From assembly GCA_963579025.1 (NCBI GenBank), contig CAUZFZ010000029.1:1-64000 (forward strand): a stretch of DNA of 64,000 nt, in the 5' to 3' direction. Shown here piece by piece: positions 21,967 through 31,235 of the stretch. Within the stretch, counting starts at the first letter, position 1, and each line of letters starts with the position of its first letter. A program made the translations under genes and the position numbers. The stretch comes from CAUZFZ01 sp963579025 (GTDB taxonomy: Bacteria > Planctomycetota > Planctomycetia > Planctomycetales > Planctomycetaceae). The notes under the pieces are model-generated. The model saw nothing but the letters and a program-made list of their open reading frames with translations. It was not told where the DNA came from and did not search any database.

Positions 21967-24729
21967 TTATTCAAAGCAGTACAGGTGACCGTTGGTTCGC
22001 AGGTAGATGCGACCTTCGACGATAGCGGGTGTCGCATAGATCGCTTCGCCGAACTCCGCATCGTGAAGAGTTTTCCACTCGGCGAACGACGACAACACAG
22101 AGACATGGCCCTTCTGATCGGCCAGGTAGATCTTGTTGTCACCGGCAACCGCTGACGCGTAATAGTTGCCCGTTCCAGCCGCGCGGCCCGTTTTAATCGG
22201 CTCGCCCGTCAGCGCATTGAGCGACGTCACGATACCGCCGTCTTTCACGGTAAACACGTAACCGTGGGCGTACAGCGGTGACGAGCAGAATGGCAGATAC
22301 CGACGGAACTCCCAGGCGATGTTGGTGTCAGTCAGATCGCCGTGCCCACCGGGTCGAATTGCCACAATCTTGTTCTGAGCAGATTCGAAGACTCCGCGAT
22401 ACCAAGTGTACTCAGCCTCCGTGATGGTGCGAGTCTTGTCGCGGTCGAACTGATTGAACCGACGCTGAATGTCGCCGCCCTTGTCCAGTTCCGCTTCTTC
22501 GATCGTGTTGTTCTGATTGCGGTCCCAGAGTTTCGTGGCAGCCGCCCAGCCAGGAATGACGATGCGTTCATCGACGTCGCCGCCGCGGGCCCAGGCAGCG
22601 ACGTAGAGCACGTTGTCATCGCCAACGACGGGCGTCATGCAGACAGCTCGCGACAGCCCCTGAACAGTCCAGGTTTCTTTGCCGCTGTCGACGTCGTAAC
22701 CAATGACTCGCAATGTGGCCGCCACGACGATGTGTCTGCGACCGTCAAATTCCCATACCACAGGCGAGCAGTAGTTGCGGGGGAAATCCGAACGGTCGGT
22801 TTTCCAGGCTATCTCGCCCGTGTTCTTGTTGATCGCGAGCAGAAATGAATCAGTGTCGTGGTCCTGCACGATGATCACTTTGTCATCGACCAGAATCGGC
22901 GAGTTTCCGGCTCCGAAGTCGTTGTTGAACGGGCCCATCGGGACTGTCCACAACGGCTTGCCATTGCGGTCGTAGCAGAACAATCCGGTCGAGCCGAACA
23001 GACTGATCACGACATTGCCATCGGTCACCGGCGTGCATTGAGCGTGACTGCCAATGTTATGAATCTTTTCCAGCTCGCTGTGAGGGGCGATCTTCTCCCA
23101 CACGATGTCGCCGGTTGCGCGATCCAGGGCGATCGTGACCAGCTTCGATTCGTCGCGGACAGCAGTCAGATAAACGCGGTTGCCAAAAACAACCGGTGAC
23201 GAGTGCCCGGGTGGCAGTTCTGCTTTCCAGACAACACCAGCATCCGGGCCGATCTTCGTGGGCAGTCGATCTAGCGTCTGAGCCAGGCCGGAACTGTTCT
23301 GCCCGCGAAACTGCGGCCACGTTGTCCGCGCAAGTTCTACTGCCGGTTCGATGTGACGGATGCGGATACTACGGAACGCCACCGGGTCGTTGTGCCCGGC
23401 AAACCCGAAGAAGCCGCTCGTGCGATTCACGCCGGGTGGCAAGGCACCGTCTTTGGATTCGGTGATCTTGCTCAGGTCGGCGTTCAGGATCGGGAACCCG
23501 TTCAGCTCGACATTGATCCGTGATCCCTGCACACGCACACGCTGAAAATTCCACTCACCAGTGGGACGCAGGAAGCCTCGATCTGCAGCGGCCAGACCGT
23601 AGGCCGATCCGTGATACTGACGCGCATCGAGAGTCGCGTACTTTTCATGTTCGCTGTCGAGCACCTGCAGTTCGCACATCGCGTCCACATGTGGACGTCC
23701 CGTGCCAGGGTAGCGAATCGCCAGGCCGTTGTTACCACCAGGGGGCAGGCGGAATTCGAGTGCCACTTCGAAGTCTGCATACTCCTCTTCGGTAAACAGG
23801 TTGCCGCCCTTTCCGGCTTTGCACTGGATGGCTCCATCCACCACTTCATAGTTATCGATATCCCCCTGCCAGCCATCGAAGTTGCTGCCGTTGAAGGCAC
23901 TAATCAGCTTGTCATCCACTTTGCCGCTCAGAATCGCGTTGGCTTCCTCAGTGCCGATTTCGTGAAGAACGACATTGCGCCAACGTATTTCTCCGCCGTG
24001 CGTTTGAAGTTGAATCGGGCCAGTGCGGAATTGCGGTCGGCTGCGGTCCCAGTAGTTTTCCATGATGTCGTGGTCGACGACCAGTTGCCCGTTGAGCCAG
24101 ACATCCGTGCGAGCGCCAACCTGGCGGATCCGAAACTCGTTCCACTCACCAAACGGTTTGTCGGCCAGAACCAGCGGTTCCTGACCGGGAGTTCGTTTGT
24201 AGTTATTGAACAGACCTCCCGAGCCCTTGTCCGCGGCCCGATTCCACTTGCCGCCTTCGCGCGTGAAGTCCCAAATTTGCACCTGCGGATTGCCACGCAA
24301 GTAGATCCCACTATCGGCCTTGGCGACGGTCTTGAAATCAAGGCGAAAGTCGAAGTCGCCGAATTCGCGATTCGTGGTGAGGTACGGTCCTTTTCCGTCG
24401 TTGACGAGTTCTTCATTCTCGTCGACGGTCCAGTGGGCGACCGTTTCCTCGCGCCAGGCGTCGATCGTCTTCTTCCGTTCCTCGTCGCTCATCGCTGCCA
24501 GTTTGCGCGGATCGTAATGCGGACGGCCGTGCCAGCCGTCCAGCGTCTTCCCGTCGAACAACGGCGTGAAGCCATCCGGAACTTCCAGGCCGAACGCGAC
24601 TGAGGTGACGAGTCTCGTGAACGTCAACAGGACAACGCAGGCAGTCAGAACTGATCTCACAACAGTGCTCCCGAGTGCGTGGAGTGCAATCACATCCATC
24701 AACAGGCATGGATGCGAGCATGCTGGCAC
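21967..24729 (-). CDS. DUF1080-DUF1080-PQQ propeller fusion with EF-hand insert
   Basis: 920 residues. After a hydrophobic leader (about 20-46) come two 3-keto-disaccharide hydrolase-type (DUF1080) domains: GFTPLFDGKTLDGWHG (about 54-260) and LISAFNGSNFDGWQGD (about 278-465). A PQQ-type propeller follows (WPQFRGQNSSGLAQ, GDIVWEKIAPH, GEIAWKTDR, GKETWTVQG). Within it is a pair of EF-hand-like loops (DRNQNNTIEEAE, DRDKTRTITEAE), suggesting calcium binding. These combinations occur in planctomycete secretomes, where DUF1080 proteins act on glycans. An internal ATG 10 codons in is an alternative start. Confidence 0.85.
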   Translation of the reverse strand: MPACSHPCLLMDVIALHALGSTVVRSVLTACVVLLTFTRLVTSVAFGLEVPDGFTPLFDGKTLDGWHGRPHYDPRKLAAMSDEERKKTIDAWREETVAHWTVDENEELVNDGKGPYLTTNREFGDFDFRLDFKTVAKADSGIYLRGNPQVQIWDFTREGGKWNRAADKGSGGLFNNYKRTPGQEPLVLADKPFGEWNEFRIRQVGARTDVWLNGQLVVDHDIMENYWDRSRPQFRTGPIQLQTHGGEIRWRNVVLHEIGTEEANAILSGKVDDKLISAFNGSNFDGWQGDIDNYEVVDGAIQCKAGKGGNLFTEEEYADFEVALEFRLPPGGNNGLAIRYPGTGRPHVDAMCELQVLDSEHEKYATLDARQYHGSAYGLAAADRGFLRPTGEWNFQRVRVQGSRINVELNGFPILNADLSKITESKDGALPPGVNRTSGFFGFAGHNDPVAFRSIRIRHIEPAVELARTTWPQFRGQNSSGLAQTLDRLPTKIGPDAGVVWKAELPPGHSSPVVFGNRVYLTAVRDESKLVTIALDRATGDIVWEKIAPHSELEKIHNIGSHAQCTPVTDGNVVISLFGSTGLFCYDRNGKPLWTVPMGPFNNDFGAGNSPILVDDKVIIVQDHDTDSFLLAINKNTGEIAWKTDRSDFPRNYCSPVVWEFDGRRHIVVAATLRVIGYDVDSGKETWTVQGLSRAVCMTPVVGDDNVLYVAAWARGGDVDERIVIPGWAAATKLWDRNQNNTIEEAELDKGGDIQRRFNQFDRDKTRTITEAEYTWYRGVFESAQNKIVAIRPGGHGDLTDTNIAWEFRRYLPFCSSPLYAHGYVFTVKDGGIVTSLNALTGEPIKTGRAAGTGNYYASAVAGDNKIYLADQKGHVSVLSSFAEWKTLHDAEFGEAIYATPAIVEGRIYLRTNGHLYCFE

Positions 24730-24798
24730 ACCGGCGATACACGGGCAACTGTGCGACCCAGGGTAGTGCTTCGTTCGTCGTCTGCCGCCCGTAGGTTC

Positions 24799-24981
24799 GT
24801 AGTAGCCGGATTTATCCGGCTGCTACTCGGCGAGCATCGGTCGTGTGACGCCGCTTCGAATCGTCGGTGACGCGCAGCCGAGGGCGACTGCCTGAAGTCT
24901 TCGGGAATTGAGCCCGCTCCCGACGGTGTCTGGCTCATCAATCACTGTCTGGTGCCCGAACCGCATGAATGCGGTTACTAC
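24799..24981. repeat. Pair of GTAG-type hairpins (REP-like)
   Basis: Two short hairpins facing each other. The first is GTAG followed by AGCCGGA-TTTA-TCCGGCT (24804-24821). The second is AACCGCA-TGAA-TGCGGTT (24959-24976) followed by CTAC. The stems differ in sequence but each pairs perfectly. The remaining bases up to 25006 contain no gene. Confidence 0.75.
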
Positions 24982-25006
24982 AAACAGCCCCGCATGAAAG
25001 TGATTA

Positions 25007-26062
25007 CTACGAGCCTTCGTCGATGCCGTGATCGGCGAGCCATTGCAGGATGATTGGCTCGACGAGCGCGCGGATGCCCGCGTTGGCATAGCCGCACCAG
25101 TGGACCCCGGTCGTTACGTCAAACGGCGCGTCGAGTGAGTGTCCCAGTCCATCGGTGAAGATCGCCCCCGAACGTTGTGCAGCCAGCAGGCCGGCCATGT
25201 CATAGGGATGCGTTTCAATGAAACGATCGTGATCTGTCCGGCCGAGAATACGATTGAACAGAGGTCGCAGGTCGATCACGCAGCGGTCACGACCGGTCAT
25301 GAGCTGCACCATCTGACCGCCGGTCGAGATGTACTGGTCGTCGAAGAGTTCCGGTGTGGATGTCACGTTGCCCGTCGTTTCGGCGATACGCTCGGCCAGG
25401 TCGGCGGCCAGTCGACGCGTACCCGGGAAGCAGGCAACGACCGATAGGAAGCCATTGCTGAGATCCGTACGCCGCGTCGGTCCCAGGGGAATCGGGCATC
25501 CGGACTTGATCGCGGGCACATCACGTTCACTGACTGCGAATCGGTAGGCCTCGGTTGCACCACGAGCCGTTGCCAGAAAAGCATCAGCGAAGGTCTGTTT
25601 GCTGACGGGTAACTCAACCAGCACCGAGGCAATCGCATCTGACAGCGACGTCTCTTCCCCGCAATCCGGAGCGATCGCAGCGAGGAACCACGCCGACCGC
25701 TTGTCGTACATCAGCATGCGCGTGCCGTCGATCGGATCGAGCAGCATCCGCCAGCGGAGTGGCTGATCCGGGTCACCAAAGCGATGCCGGCCGTCAGGTC
25801 CAAGTCCTTCCGCAGTCAGCAGCAGGGGAAAGCACTCATCCGGCCACACAGCGATTTCGACGTCCATCGTGGCTTCGACTCCGCGGTCAATCGCATAAAT
25901 CCGATCGCCGCCCTCTTCGGCGACAGCTTCCGCCAGTGTGTGGTCGGGAGACCGGGCCGCCTCACGCACCAATCGTGTCGCGTGCGTCTGTACCGAAAGC
26001 CCTAGTTTGAGCAATCGAAATGTCCATTCGCGGGCAGTGAGCATGGCTGTGGTTCCGGACAT
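25007..26062 (-). CDS. Inositol monophosphatase family protein
   Basis: 351 residues. The family motif DPIDGTRMLMYDKRSAW holds the metal-binding Asp residues, the upstream Glu lies in LLLTAEGLG, and the third metal Asp lies in HPYDMAGLLA (usually WDxAA). This is the IMPase/FBPase/CysQ fold, which removes phosphate from sugar-, inositol- or nucleotide-phosphates. The protein is longer than the 260-270 residues of classical IMPases. It begins only seven bases after the membrane protein gene upstream, so the two are probably one operon. The exact substrate cannot be told. Confidence 0.85.
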   Translation of the reverse strand: MSGTTAMLTAREWTFRLLKLGLSVQTHATRLVREAARSPDHTLAEAVAEEGGDRIYAIDRGVEATMDVEIAVWPDECFPLLLTAEGLGPDGRHRFGDPDQPLRWRMLLDPIDGTRMLMYDKRSAWFLAAIAPDCGEETSLSDAIASVLVELPVSKQTFADAFLATARGATEAYRFAVSERDVPAIKSGCPIPLGPTRRTDLSNGFLSVVACFPGTRRLAADLAERIAETTGNVTSTPELFDDQYISTGGQMVQLMTGRDRCVIDLRPLFNRILGRTDHDRFIETHPYDMAGLLAAQRSGAIFTDGLGHSLDAPFDVTTGVHWCGYANAGIRALVEPIILQWLADHGIDEGS

Positions 26063-26069
26063 TCACTCG

Positions 26070-28097
26070 TCAATAAGACCCCAGCACCAGATGCCAGCCG
26101 TCGACGATGGTGGACTCGGTTCCGAGTTCAATGCCCGGTGGTTCGCGGAGAACGGCGATCCATTGCCGCTCGGGCGGCGGGCTGTTCGTTTCATTCAGGG
26201 TTCGGTGAAGTTGCTGGATGTGCTGTTCCGTTTGCCCCAACGAAACCTGAAACAGGTTTCTGGCTCCGTAGTATCGCCGTCGTCGGTTGAAGTCGTTGAA
26301 CATGGCCACGTCGTTGCTGTTTTCCAGATCCTCTGGCATCGAGGGCTGCGAACGATTCAGCAACGTGACCACGGCACGTCGCTGTTCAAGAACTGCTGGC
26401 TGCAGCGACTTCGCCGACCCAGCCGCCAGCGACGTGCCGTAATAGAACTCGCCGTCGTGCGACACCAGCAGTGCTTCGAGATCCCATTCCAGACCATTGG
26501 TAACGTTGAGCGATCCGCTTTCGCCCGGTTCGATCGTCAGCCGACCTCGTTCGGGACGCACATTAATGGTCAGGAATTGAGTACGGGTCCGAGATCGCAG
26601 CCAGCCCGTCGACAGGTGCTGTTTCTCGGTCCAGTCGACGCGCCCATTCTGAAATTCGGAACTGCCTGGCCATATCGGAATAACTGCCGTGGCGGGCGAG
26701 AAGCTAAGGCCCTCCGATGGAGCCAGCCCGGCGTACAGAGCTAACCGGGTCGTGCTCACTGCCGTCTGACTGTTCTGATCGATCAGGGTCAAACTGCGAA
26801 CTCGCGACTTCACCCCGAATCCATGCGAGACCGCCGAGAACGCGAACAGCACCACACTGGTCACCAGTGCGATGGCCGGGATCGTGACTACCAGAAAGTT
26901 CAACCGCCCGCGTTTTGCCAGCACGTAGTAATTGAACGGCCCGATCACGAAGGTGAAGACAGAGATGAAGATCAGAAACGCAGCCATCGGCACGCTGCGA
27001 TTGTTGGGGATCAGAAACTGCAGGAACTCTTCGTTTTCCGCTCGTCCCGCCACTCCATGACGTTGAGTCCAGTGGAGCCGATCGCTGCCGATCGCGTCGA
27101 GTACCCAGCCCCAGTCCTGCACGGAACCCGAGAAAGGGTCGCCCTGGAATCCGAGGACCTTCCCGAATCCGATCGCGTGCCAGGCGAATACGTCGGGGGA
27201 ATCCTCCCAGGTGAATTCGTCGAACGAACCTGACCGGCTGGAAGCGTTGTTGTATTGATCTACATCAATCACGTTGATCACACGCCGCGCATGCTGCGAC
27301 GCGGTCGTCCAGCCTCCACCCTGCAGTGACCCATTCAGTTCGACCAGACGTGCGAATTCAGCGGACTCATGTGCTGGTTGCTCGACGTTGTAAACAAGCA
27401 GCGTGCCGCCGGAACGGACCCAGTCGATTAATGCCGATCGTTGCGTCTCGGCCAGTCCCGCCAGCAGTTCCATCCGGATCAGGACGACGTCCAGGCCACT
27501 ATAGGCCAGCCAGTTGTCGGGCAGCAAAAACGGCTCGATGACCTCGTGATCGCTCGTCCGCACAGTCCCACCGTGACGACCATGACTGGAATGACCCTGC
27601 ACCGACGTCACTGCCGTCTCGAGCGAGGCGCAGTCGACCTGAGTATCGGCAATGACCAGCAAACCCGGTCGAATGTTGGAGATATCCCGTTCGGCCAGTG
27701 AAACGTGTCGCCTCAGGCTTTCGAGTGGCTGACCGTTGTGCAGAACGACCAGATTTCCATAGCTGGCGGAACCAACCATGGGGATCAGCAGGCTGAAACT
27801 GGCAGTGGCGTTCTGGTCAACGTTGACGCGTCGCGACACCTGCGGAAGGCCGTTCTCGTCCGGCCGAAACTGAACAACAAACTCACGCGAGGGACCGAAA
27901 TTCTTCATTGCGATCCGGATCGGGTAGTAACCGCCCAAAGCGCAGCCGGCCCAGGTCCAGTCGGCCGTCAGTTGCAGATCGTCCTGTCGGGCCGAGTACG
28001 AATCGCCAGCGGCCTGCGCAATCGGCGCCGTGAGAGTGAATGACACAGCGGCAAGTGCTGCCAGCGGGCAGTATCGCGCAATTGACGTGCGTAGCAT
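26070..28097 (-). CDS. Membrane protein with extracytoplasmic domains
   Basis: About 675 residues from ATG at 28097, which gives a signal peptide ending near APIAQAAG. A beta-rich domain (about 30-140) is followed by a region resembling a glutamine-amidotransferase-like fold (RPGLLVIADTQ, LDVVLIRMELL, WVRSGGTLLVY; about 140-340, with no catalytic Cys seen). Two transmembrane helices flank VIGPFNYYVLAKRGRLN (about 375-430), and a C-terminal beta domain follows. No enzymatic function can be assigned. It precedes the IMPase-family gene by seven bases. Confidence 0.7.
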   Translation of the reverse strand: MLRTSIARYCPLAALAAVSFTLTAPIAQAAGDSYSARQDDLQLTADWTWAGCALGGYYPIRIAMKNFGPSREFVVQFRPDENGLPQVSRRVNVDQNATASFSLLIPMVGSASYGNLVVLHNGQPLESLRRHVSLAERDISNIRPGLLVIADTQVDCASLETAVTSVQGHSSHGRHGGTVRTSDHEVIEPFLLPDNWLAYSGLDVVLIRMELLAGLAETQRSALIDWVRSGGTLLVYNVEQPAHESAEFARLVELNGSLQGGGWTTASQHARRVINVIDVDQYNNASSRSGSFDEFTWEDSPDVFAWHAIGFGKVLGFQGDPFSGSVQDWGWVLDAIGSDRLHWTQRHGVAGRAENEEFLQFLIPNNRSVPMAAFLIFISVFTFVIGPFNYYVLAKRGRLNFLVVTIPAIALVTSVVLFAFSAVSHGFGVKSRVRSLTLIDQNSQTAVSTTRLALYAGLAPSEGLSFSPATAVIPIWPGSSEFQNGRVDWTEKQHLSTGWLRSRTRTQFLTINVRPERGRLTIEPGESGSLNVTNGLEWDLEALLVSHDGEFYYGTSLAAGSAKSLQPAVLEQRRAVVTLLNRSQPSMPEDLENSNDVAMFNDFNRRRRYYGARNLFQVSLGQTEQHIQQLHRTLNETNSPPPERQWIAVLREPPGIELGTESTIVDGWHLVLGSY

Positions 28098-28203
28098 TCG
28101 GTTCCGATGTCGAAATCTGACGGAATGTGACAGCCAGCCATCATTGCAGACGGGCCAGGGCATGTCACCGATCCCCATTCAACGAACACCAATGAGTGCG
28201 CAC

Positions 28204-28277
28204 GGGGTCGGGAGTCTTTTTCGGCCAACACCGTCACGATCATCGAATCGTGTCAACCGAAAAAGACTCCCGACCCC
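28204..28277. repeat. Perfect 21-bp inverted repeat with inner hairpin
   Basis: The arms GGGGTCGGGAGTCTTTTTCG plus one base (28204-28224) and their exact complement (28257-28277) enclose a 32-base loop that itself contains CACGAT-CATCGA-ATCGTG. It lies in the gap between the divergent membrane protein gene and rnpB. I see no function beyond structure. Confidence 0.85.
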
Positions 28278-28340
28278 TTCAACCAACGAACTCCAGGCGA
28301 CGACTACCCACTGCTGGTCAGGTTGCTCACAATGCCGGTT

Positions 28341-28729
28341 CGCCGAGCGGGCTGAGTGATCGCGGCGTCCGATGGACTTCGGTGTGTCGGATGTCGAGGA
28401 AAGTCCGGGCTCCGCAGGACAGGGTGGTCGGTAACGCCGACCGGCCGCGAGGTCAGGGAAAGTGCCACAGAAAACATACCGCCGATGGTCTGGCTTGCCA
28501 GGCACAGGTAAGGGTGAAATGGTGCGGTAAGAGCGCACCGCGGTTGGGGTGACTCAACCGGCAGGGTAAACCCCACCCGGAGCAATGCCAGACAGGGAGG
28601 AGTCGCCCAGGCGACACGGTTTTGTCCGAACCGTCCGACTTCCGGGTAGGCAGCTTGACGTGTCGGGCAACCGGCATCGCAGAGAAATGATCACTCTCGA
28701 CAGAACCCGGCTTACAGGCCCGCTCGGCG
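28341..28729 (+). ncRNA. rnpB: RNase P RNA (bacterial type A)
   Basis: The catalytic RNA of tRNA 5' processing. Universally conserved blocks are present in order: GAGGAAAGTCCGGGCTCC near 28394, the AGGGTGAAAAG-like region (AAGGGTGAAATGGTGCGGTAAGAGCGCACCG, written here in full only by position 28508-28538), and ACAGAACCCGGCTTACAG near 28700. The terminal helix pairs CGCCGAGCGGG (28341-28351) with CCCGCTCGGCG (28719-28729). A T-run (28732-28738) follows at once and would serve as terminator. The length of about 389 bases is normal. No protein-coding interpretation of 28300-28740 is needed. Confidence 0.96.
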
Positions 28730-28779
28730 AGTTTTTTTGAAATCACACGACAGGAAAATCCCCCTCCCGATACATCGGA

Positions 28780-29679
28780 ATGACATCAATGCCCGTTCGA
28801 TTGCACGTCGTTGCGTTTCTCTGCCTTGGCTGGCTATCGCTTGATCTTGGCGCCGCCGAACCCGCCGCGATCAACCTCTGGCCGGGAATCGCACCTGGGG
28901 AAACCGGCGACATCGGTCCGGAAGGACTTCTGCCTGCCAGACCGAACGCAACAAAGAAGATCGACCGACTGGGCAATGTTTCCGTGCCAACGTTGACGGT
29001 CTATCAGCCGGCGGAAGCCAAACGTACGGGAACGACGGTCGTCGTGTGCCCCGGCGGCGGATACAGCATTCTGGCGATGGATCTCGAAGGCACCGAAGTC
29101 TGTGAGTGGCTGAATTCAATCGGTGTGACCGCAGTACTCGTTAAGTACCGCGTACCTCGCCGTAAGGACCGTCCCAAACATGAAGCTCCTCTGCAGGATG
29201 CGCAGCGGGCGGTGAGTATCGTTCGATCGCGAGCCGACGAATGGGGCATCAATCCGGAACGCATCGGTATTCTGGGCTTTTCCGCGGGCGGGCATCTGTC
29301 GGCCACAACATCTACGAATTCCGATCAACGCGCGTACGAAACGATCGACGAGCACGATCAAGCAAGCTGTCGACCCGACTTCGCCGTTCTTGTCTATCCA
29401 GCGTACCTTGTGGATGTGAAGAGCGGCGAACTGATGCCGGAGATACGCGTCGACAAGAACTCGCCGCCGACATTTTTTGCACACGCCCACAACGACGGCA
29501 TCAGTCCGCTGAACAGTGCCCTGATGTATGCAGCTCTGAAAAAGGCCGGAGTACCGTCGGAGCTGCATATCTTTGCGGAGGGAGGGCACGGCTTTGGTCT
29601 GCGACCGACGGAGCAGCCGTGCTCCAAATGGCCGCAGCACTGTGAGGCGTGGCTGCGTGTCCGAAAGCTGATCCCGTAG
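28780..29679 (+). CDS. Secreted alpha/beta hydrolase (acetyl-esterase-like)
   Basis: 299 residues with a signal peptide (VVAFLCLGWLSLDLGAAE). The oxyanion segment is VVVCPGGGYS, the nucleophile elbow GFSAGG (Ser in the middle), the acid probably Asp in HAHNDGISPL, and the catalytic His in EGGHGFGLRP. This matches the BD-FAE/acetyl-xylan-esterase-like group common among planctomycete exported carbohydrate esterases. It lies directly after rnpB on the same strand and is convergent with cysH. Confidence 0.88.
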   Translation: MTSMPVRLHVVAFLCLGWLSLDLGAAEPAAINLWPGIAPGETGDIGPEGLLPARPNATKKIDRLGNVSVPTLTVYQPAEAKRTGTTVVVCPGGGYSILAMDLEGTEVCEWLNSIGVTAVLVKYRVPRRKDRPKHEAPLQDAQRAVSIVRSRADEWGINPERIGILGFSAGGHLSATTSTNSDQRAYETIDEHDQASCRPDFAVLVYPAYLVDVKSGELMPEIRVDKNSPPTFFAHAHNDGISPLNSALMYAALKKAGVPSELHIFAEGGHGFGLRPTEQPCSKWPQHCEAWLRVRKLIP

Positions 29680-29697
29680 GTTGGGTCGTCCAGCCCA

Positions 29698-30489
29698 TCA
29701 GATCATGAAGTCGGTCATCCGGCCGAGAATGCGATCGATCAGTTCCTGCGGAAACTCGACGGCCGGCGAATTTGTCTGGTCGCGGTCGGTCGGGTTGATC
29801 CCGCAGTAAACTGACCACGGACCCAGATGCCGCCAGCGTCCGGCTCGTCGGGGCTCGGTGGGCAGCACGGGCGTCGTGCAGCGATTGCAGCCGATCGTCG
29901 TGAAGCCCTGAGCGTGCAACGGGTTGGTAATCACGTTGTGTTCGCTGAGATAACTCTGCAATGCCTCGTCATCAACCACGGCCAGCGGGTTGATGCGGAT
30001 TGCGTTGATTTCAGTATCGACAGACAGAATCGGGCACGACTCCCGACGACCACCTTCGCTGCGGCGGAGGCTGCCGATCAACGCGTCGTACTTGTCGCTG
30101 ACTTTCATCAGCGGTTCGACCTTGCGCATATGACAGCACTGCTGCTGCCCTTCGGCCGTGAGGTACAGCACACCATGCTCGGTGGTCTGTGCCGCCATCG
30201 ACTGTTCGGGCTGCAAGGTGACGACACGCAGTCCGTACTCACTGGCGATGCGGTCGCGTGTGTCGAGCGTTTCCTGAAACATGACGCCGGTGTCGACGAA
30301 CACAACGGGGATATCCACACTGGCTGTATGCAGCATGTGGCAGACGACACAGCCGGCTTCCTGCATGGCAGAGATCGTGGCCACTCGATCGCCAAACGTT
30401 TCCTTCGCCCACGCCAGCAGTTCTTGGGGCGTGCGCTCCTCAAAAGTTTCATTCAGATCGGCCAGATCGGCCTGTGTGAGACGAGCCAT
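29698..30489 (-). CDS. cysH: Adenosine 5'-phosphosulfate reductase
   Basis: 263 residues of the CysH family, which reduces activated sulfate to sulfite in assimilation. The four cysteines Cys118-Cys119 and Cys201/Cys204 (QQCCHMRK; GCNRCTTPV) bind a [4Fe-4S] cluster, so APS rather than PAPS is the expected substrate. The catalytic cysteine is Cys229, but its motif reads VYCGIN where most enzymes have ECGLH. No other sulfur genes adjoin it. A good promoter lies just upstream at 30525-30553. Confidence 0.85.
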   Translation of the reverse strand: MARLTQADLADLNETFEERTPQELLAWAKETFGDRVATISAMQEAGCVVCHMLHTASVDIPVVFVDTGVMFQETLDTRDRIASEYGLRVVTLQPEQSMAAQTTEHGVLYLTAEGQQQCCHMRKVEPLMKVSDKYDALIGSLRRSEGGRRESCPILSVDTEINAIRINPLAVVDDEALQSYLSEHNVITNPLHAQGFTTIGCNRCTTPVLPTEPRRAGRWRHLGPWSVYCGINPTDRDQTNSPAVEFPQELIDRILGRMTDFMI

Positions 30490-30524
30490 ATCGCAATTTC
30501 TCGGGGGAAACGGGCGTGGCAGGA

Positions 30525-30553
30525 CTTGTATTGAGTGCCCCTAACACGGTCAA
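30525..30553 (-). promoter_or_regulatory. Promoter of cysH
   Basis: On the minus strand TTGACC (30553-30548) and TACAAG (30530-30525) are separated by exactly 17 bases. Transcription would start near 30518, giving a 28-base leader. The position overlaps the extended reading frame of the divergent sigma factor, which favours that gene's later start. Confidence 0.45.
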
Positions 30554-30593
30554 CTCTCGCGCGAGTGACGCACAAGGTCCCCGGAACACGCTC

Positions 30594-31235
30594 ATGGACG
30601 ACGGCTCGGACAGATCCATCGAATTCCGTAACCTGCTTCAACGTGCTGCGGCCGAAGAACCCGGAGCCTTCGACGCGCTGGCTATGCACGCGTCCGACCG
30701 ACTGCGAGCGCTGGCGCATCGCATGCTCGCTCGTTATCCGCATGTCCGCCGCTGGGAAGAAACCGACGACGTCTTTCAGGCAGCTCTGATTCGACTGCAT
30801 CGATCGCTGAGCGACGTCAAACCTGACTCGACCCGAGCATTCTTTGGCCTGGCCATTACTCAGATTCGTCGGACGCTGATCGACCTTTCCCGCCACTACT
30901 TCGGAGCTCACGGAGATGGGGCTCACCATCATACGGACGGCGGCGGTCGGGCCGCGGATGATGTCGGGGGACCACTGCACCAGGCCCCTGAGAACGAAGA
31001 GCCCGGGACGTTCGGCCAATGGACGGCATTTCATGTGGCGATTGAGACACTGCCCGAGGAAGTCCGCGAGACATTCAGTCTGGTCTGGTACGGCGGACTG
31101 ACACAACGGGAGGCCGCCGACATCCTGAATGTTGCGGAACGGACCGTCATCCGCCGTATGATCCTCGCGCGCATCGCGCTGCGAGGACTGCTCGATGATG
31201 CCTCATCGCAATCCGGGAATGGTGGCCAGTCGTGA
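30594..31235 (+). CDS. ECF-type sigma factor
   Basis: About 213 residues from ATG at 30594; an upstream GTG at 30516 (26 more codons) would collide with the divergent cysH promoter. Region 2 covers FDALAMHASDRLRALAHRML and the RRWEETDDVFQAALIRLHRSL segment; region 4 is the helix-turn-helix LTQREAADILNVAERTVIRRM. A His/Gly-rich linker (GAHGDGAHHHTDGGG) lies between them. This is the planctomycete sigma70-ECF type. The stop overlaps the kinase start by four bases, so the pair is co-translated and probably forms one signalling unit. No anti-sigma factor is seen. Confidence 0.9.
   Translation: MDDGSDRSIEFRNLLQRAAAEEPGAFDALAMHASDRLRALAHRMLARYPHVRRWEETDDVFQAALIRLHRSLSDVKPDSTRAFFGLAITQIRRTLIDLSRHYFGAHGDGAHHHTDGGGRAADDVGGPLHQAPENEEPGTFGQWTAFHVAIETLPEEVRETFSLVWYGGLTQREAADILNVAERTVIRRMILARIALRGLLDDASSQSGNGGQS

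Noticed and set aside
23611..24603. 330-codon plus-strand frame opposite the DUF1080 gene
   Set aside because: Antisense shadow; no motif.
28179..28746. Several frames on both strands over RNase P RNA
   Set aside because: The conserved RNA explains the sequence; frames lack ribosome sites and motifs.
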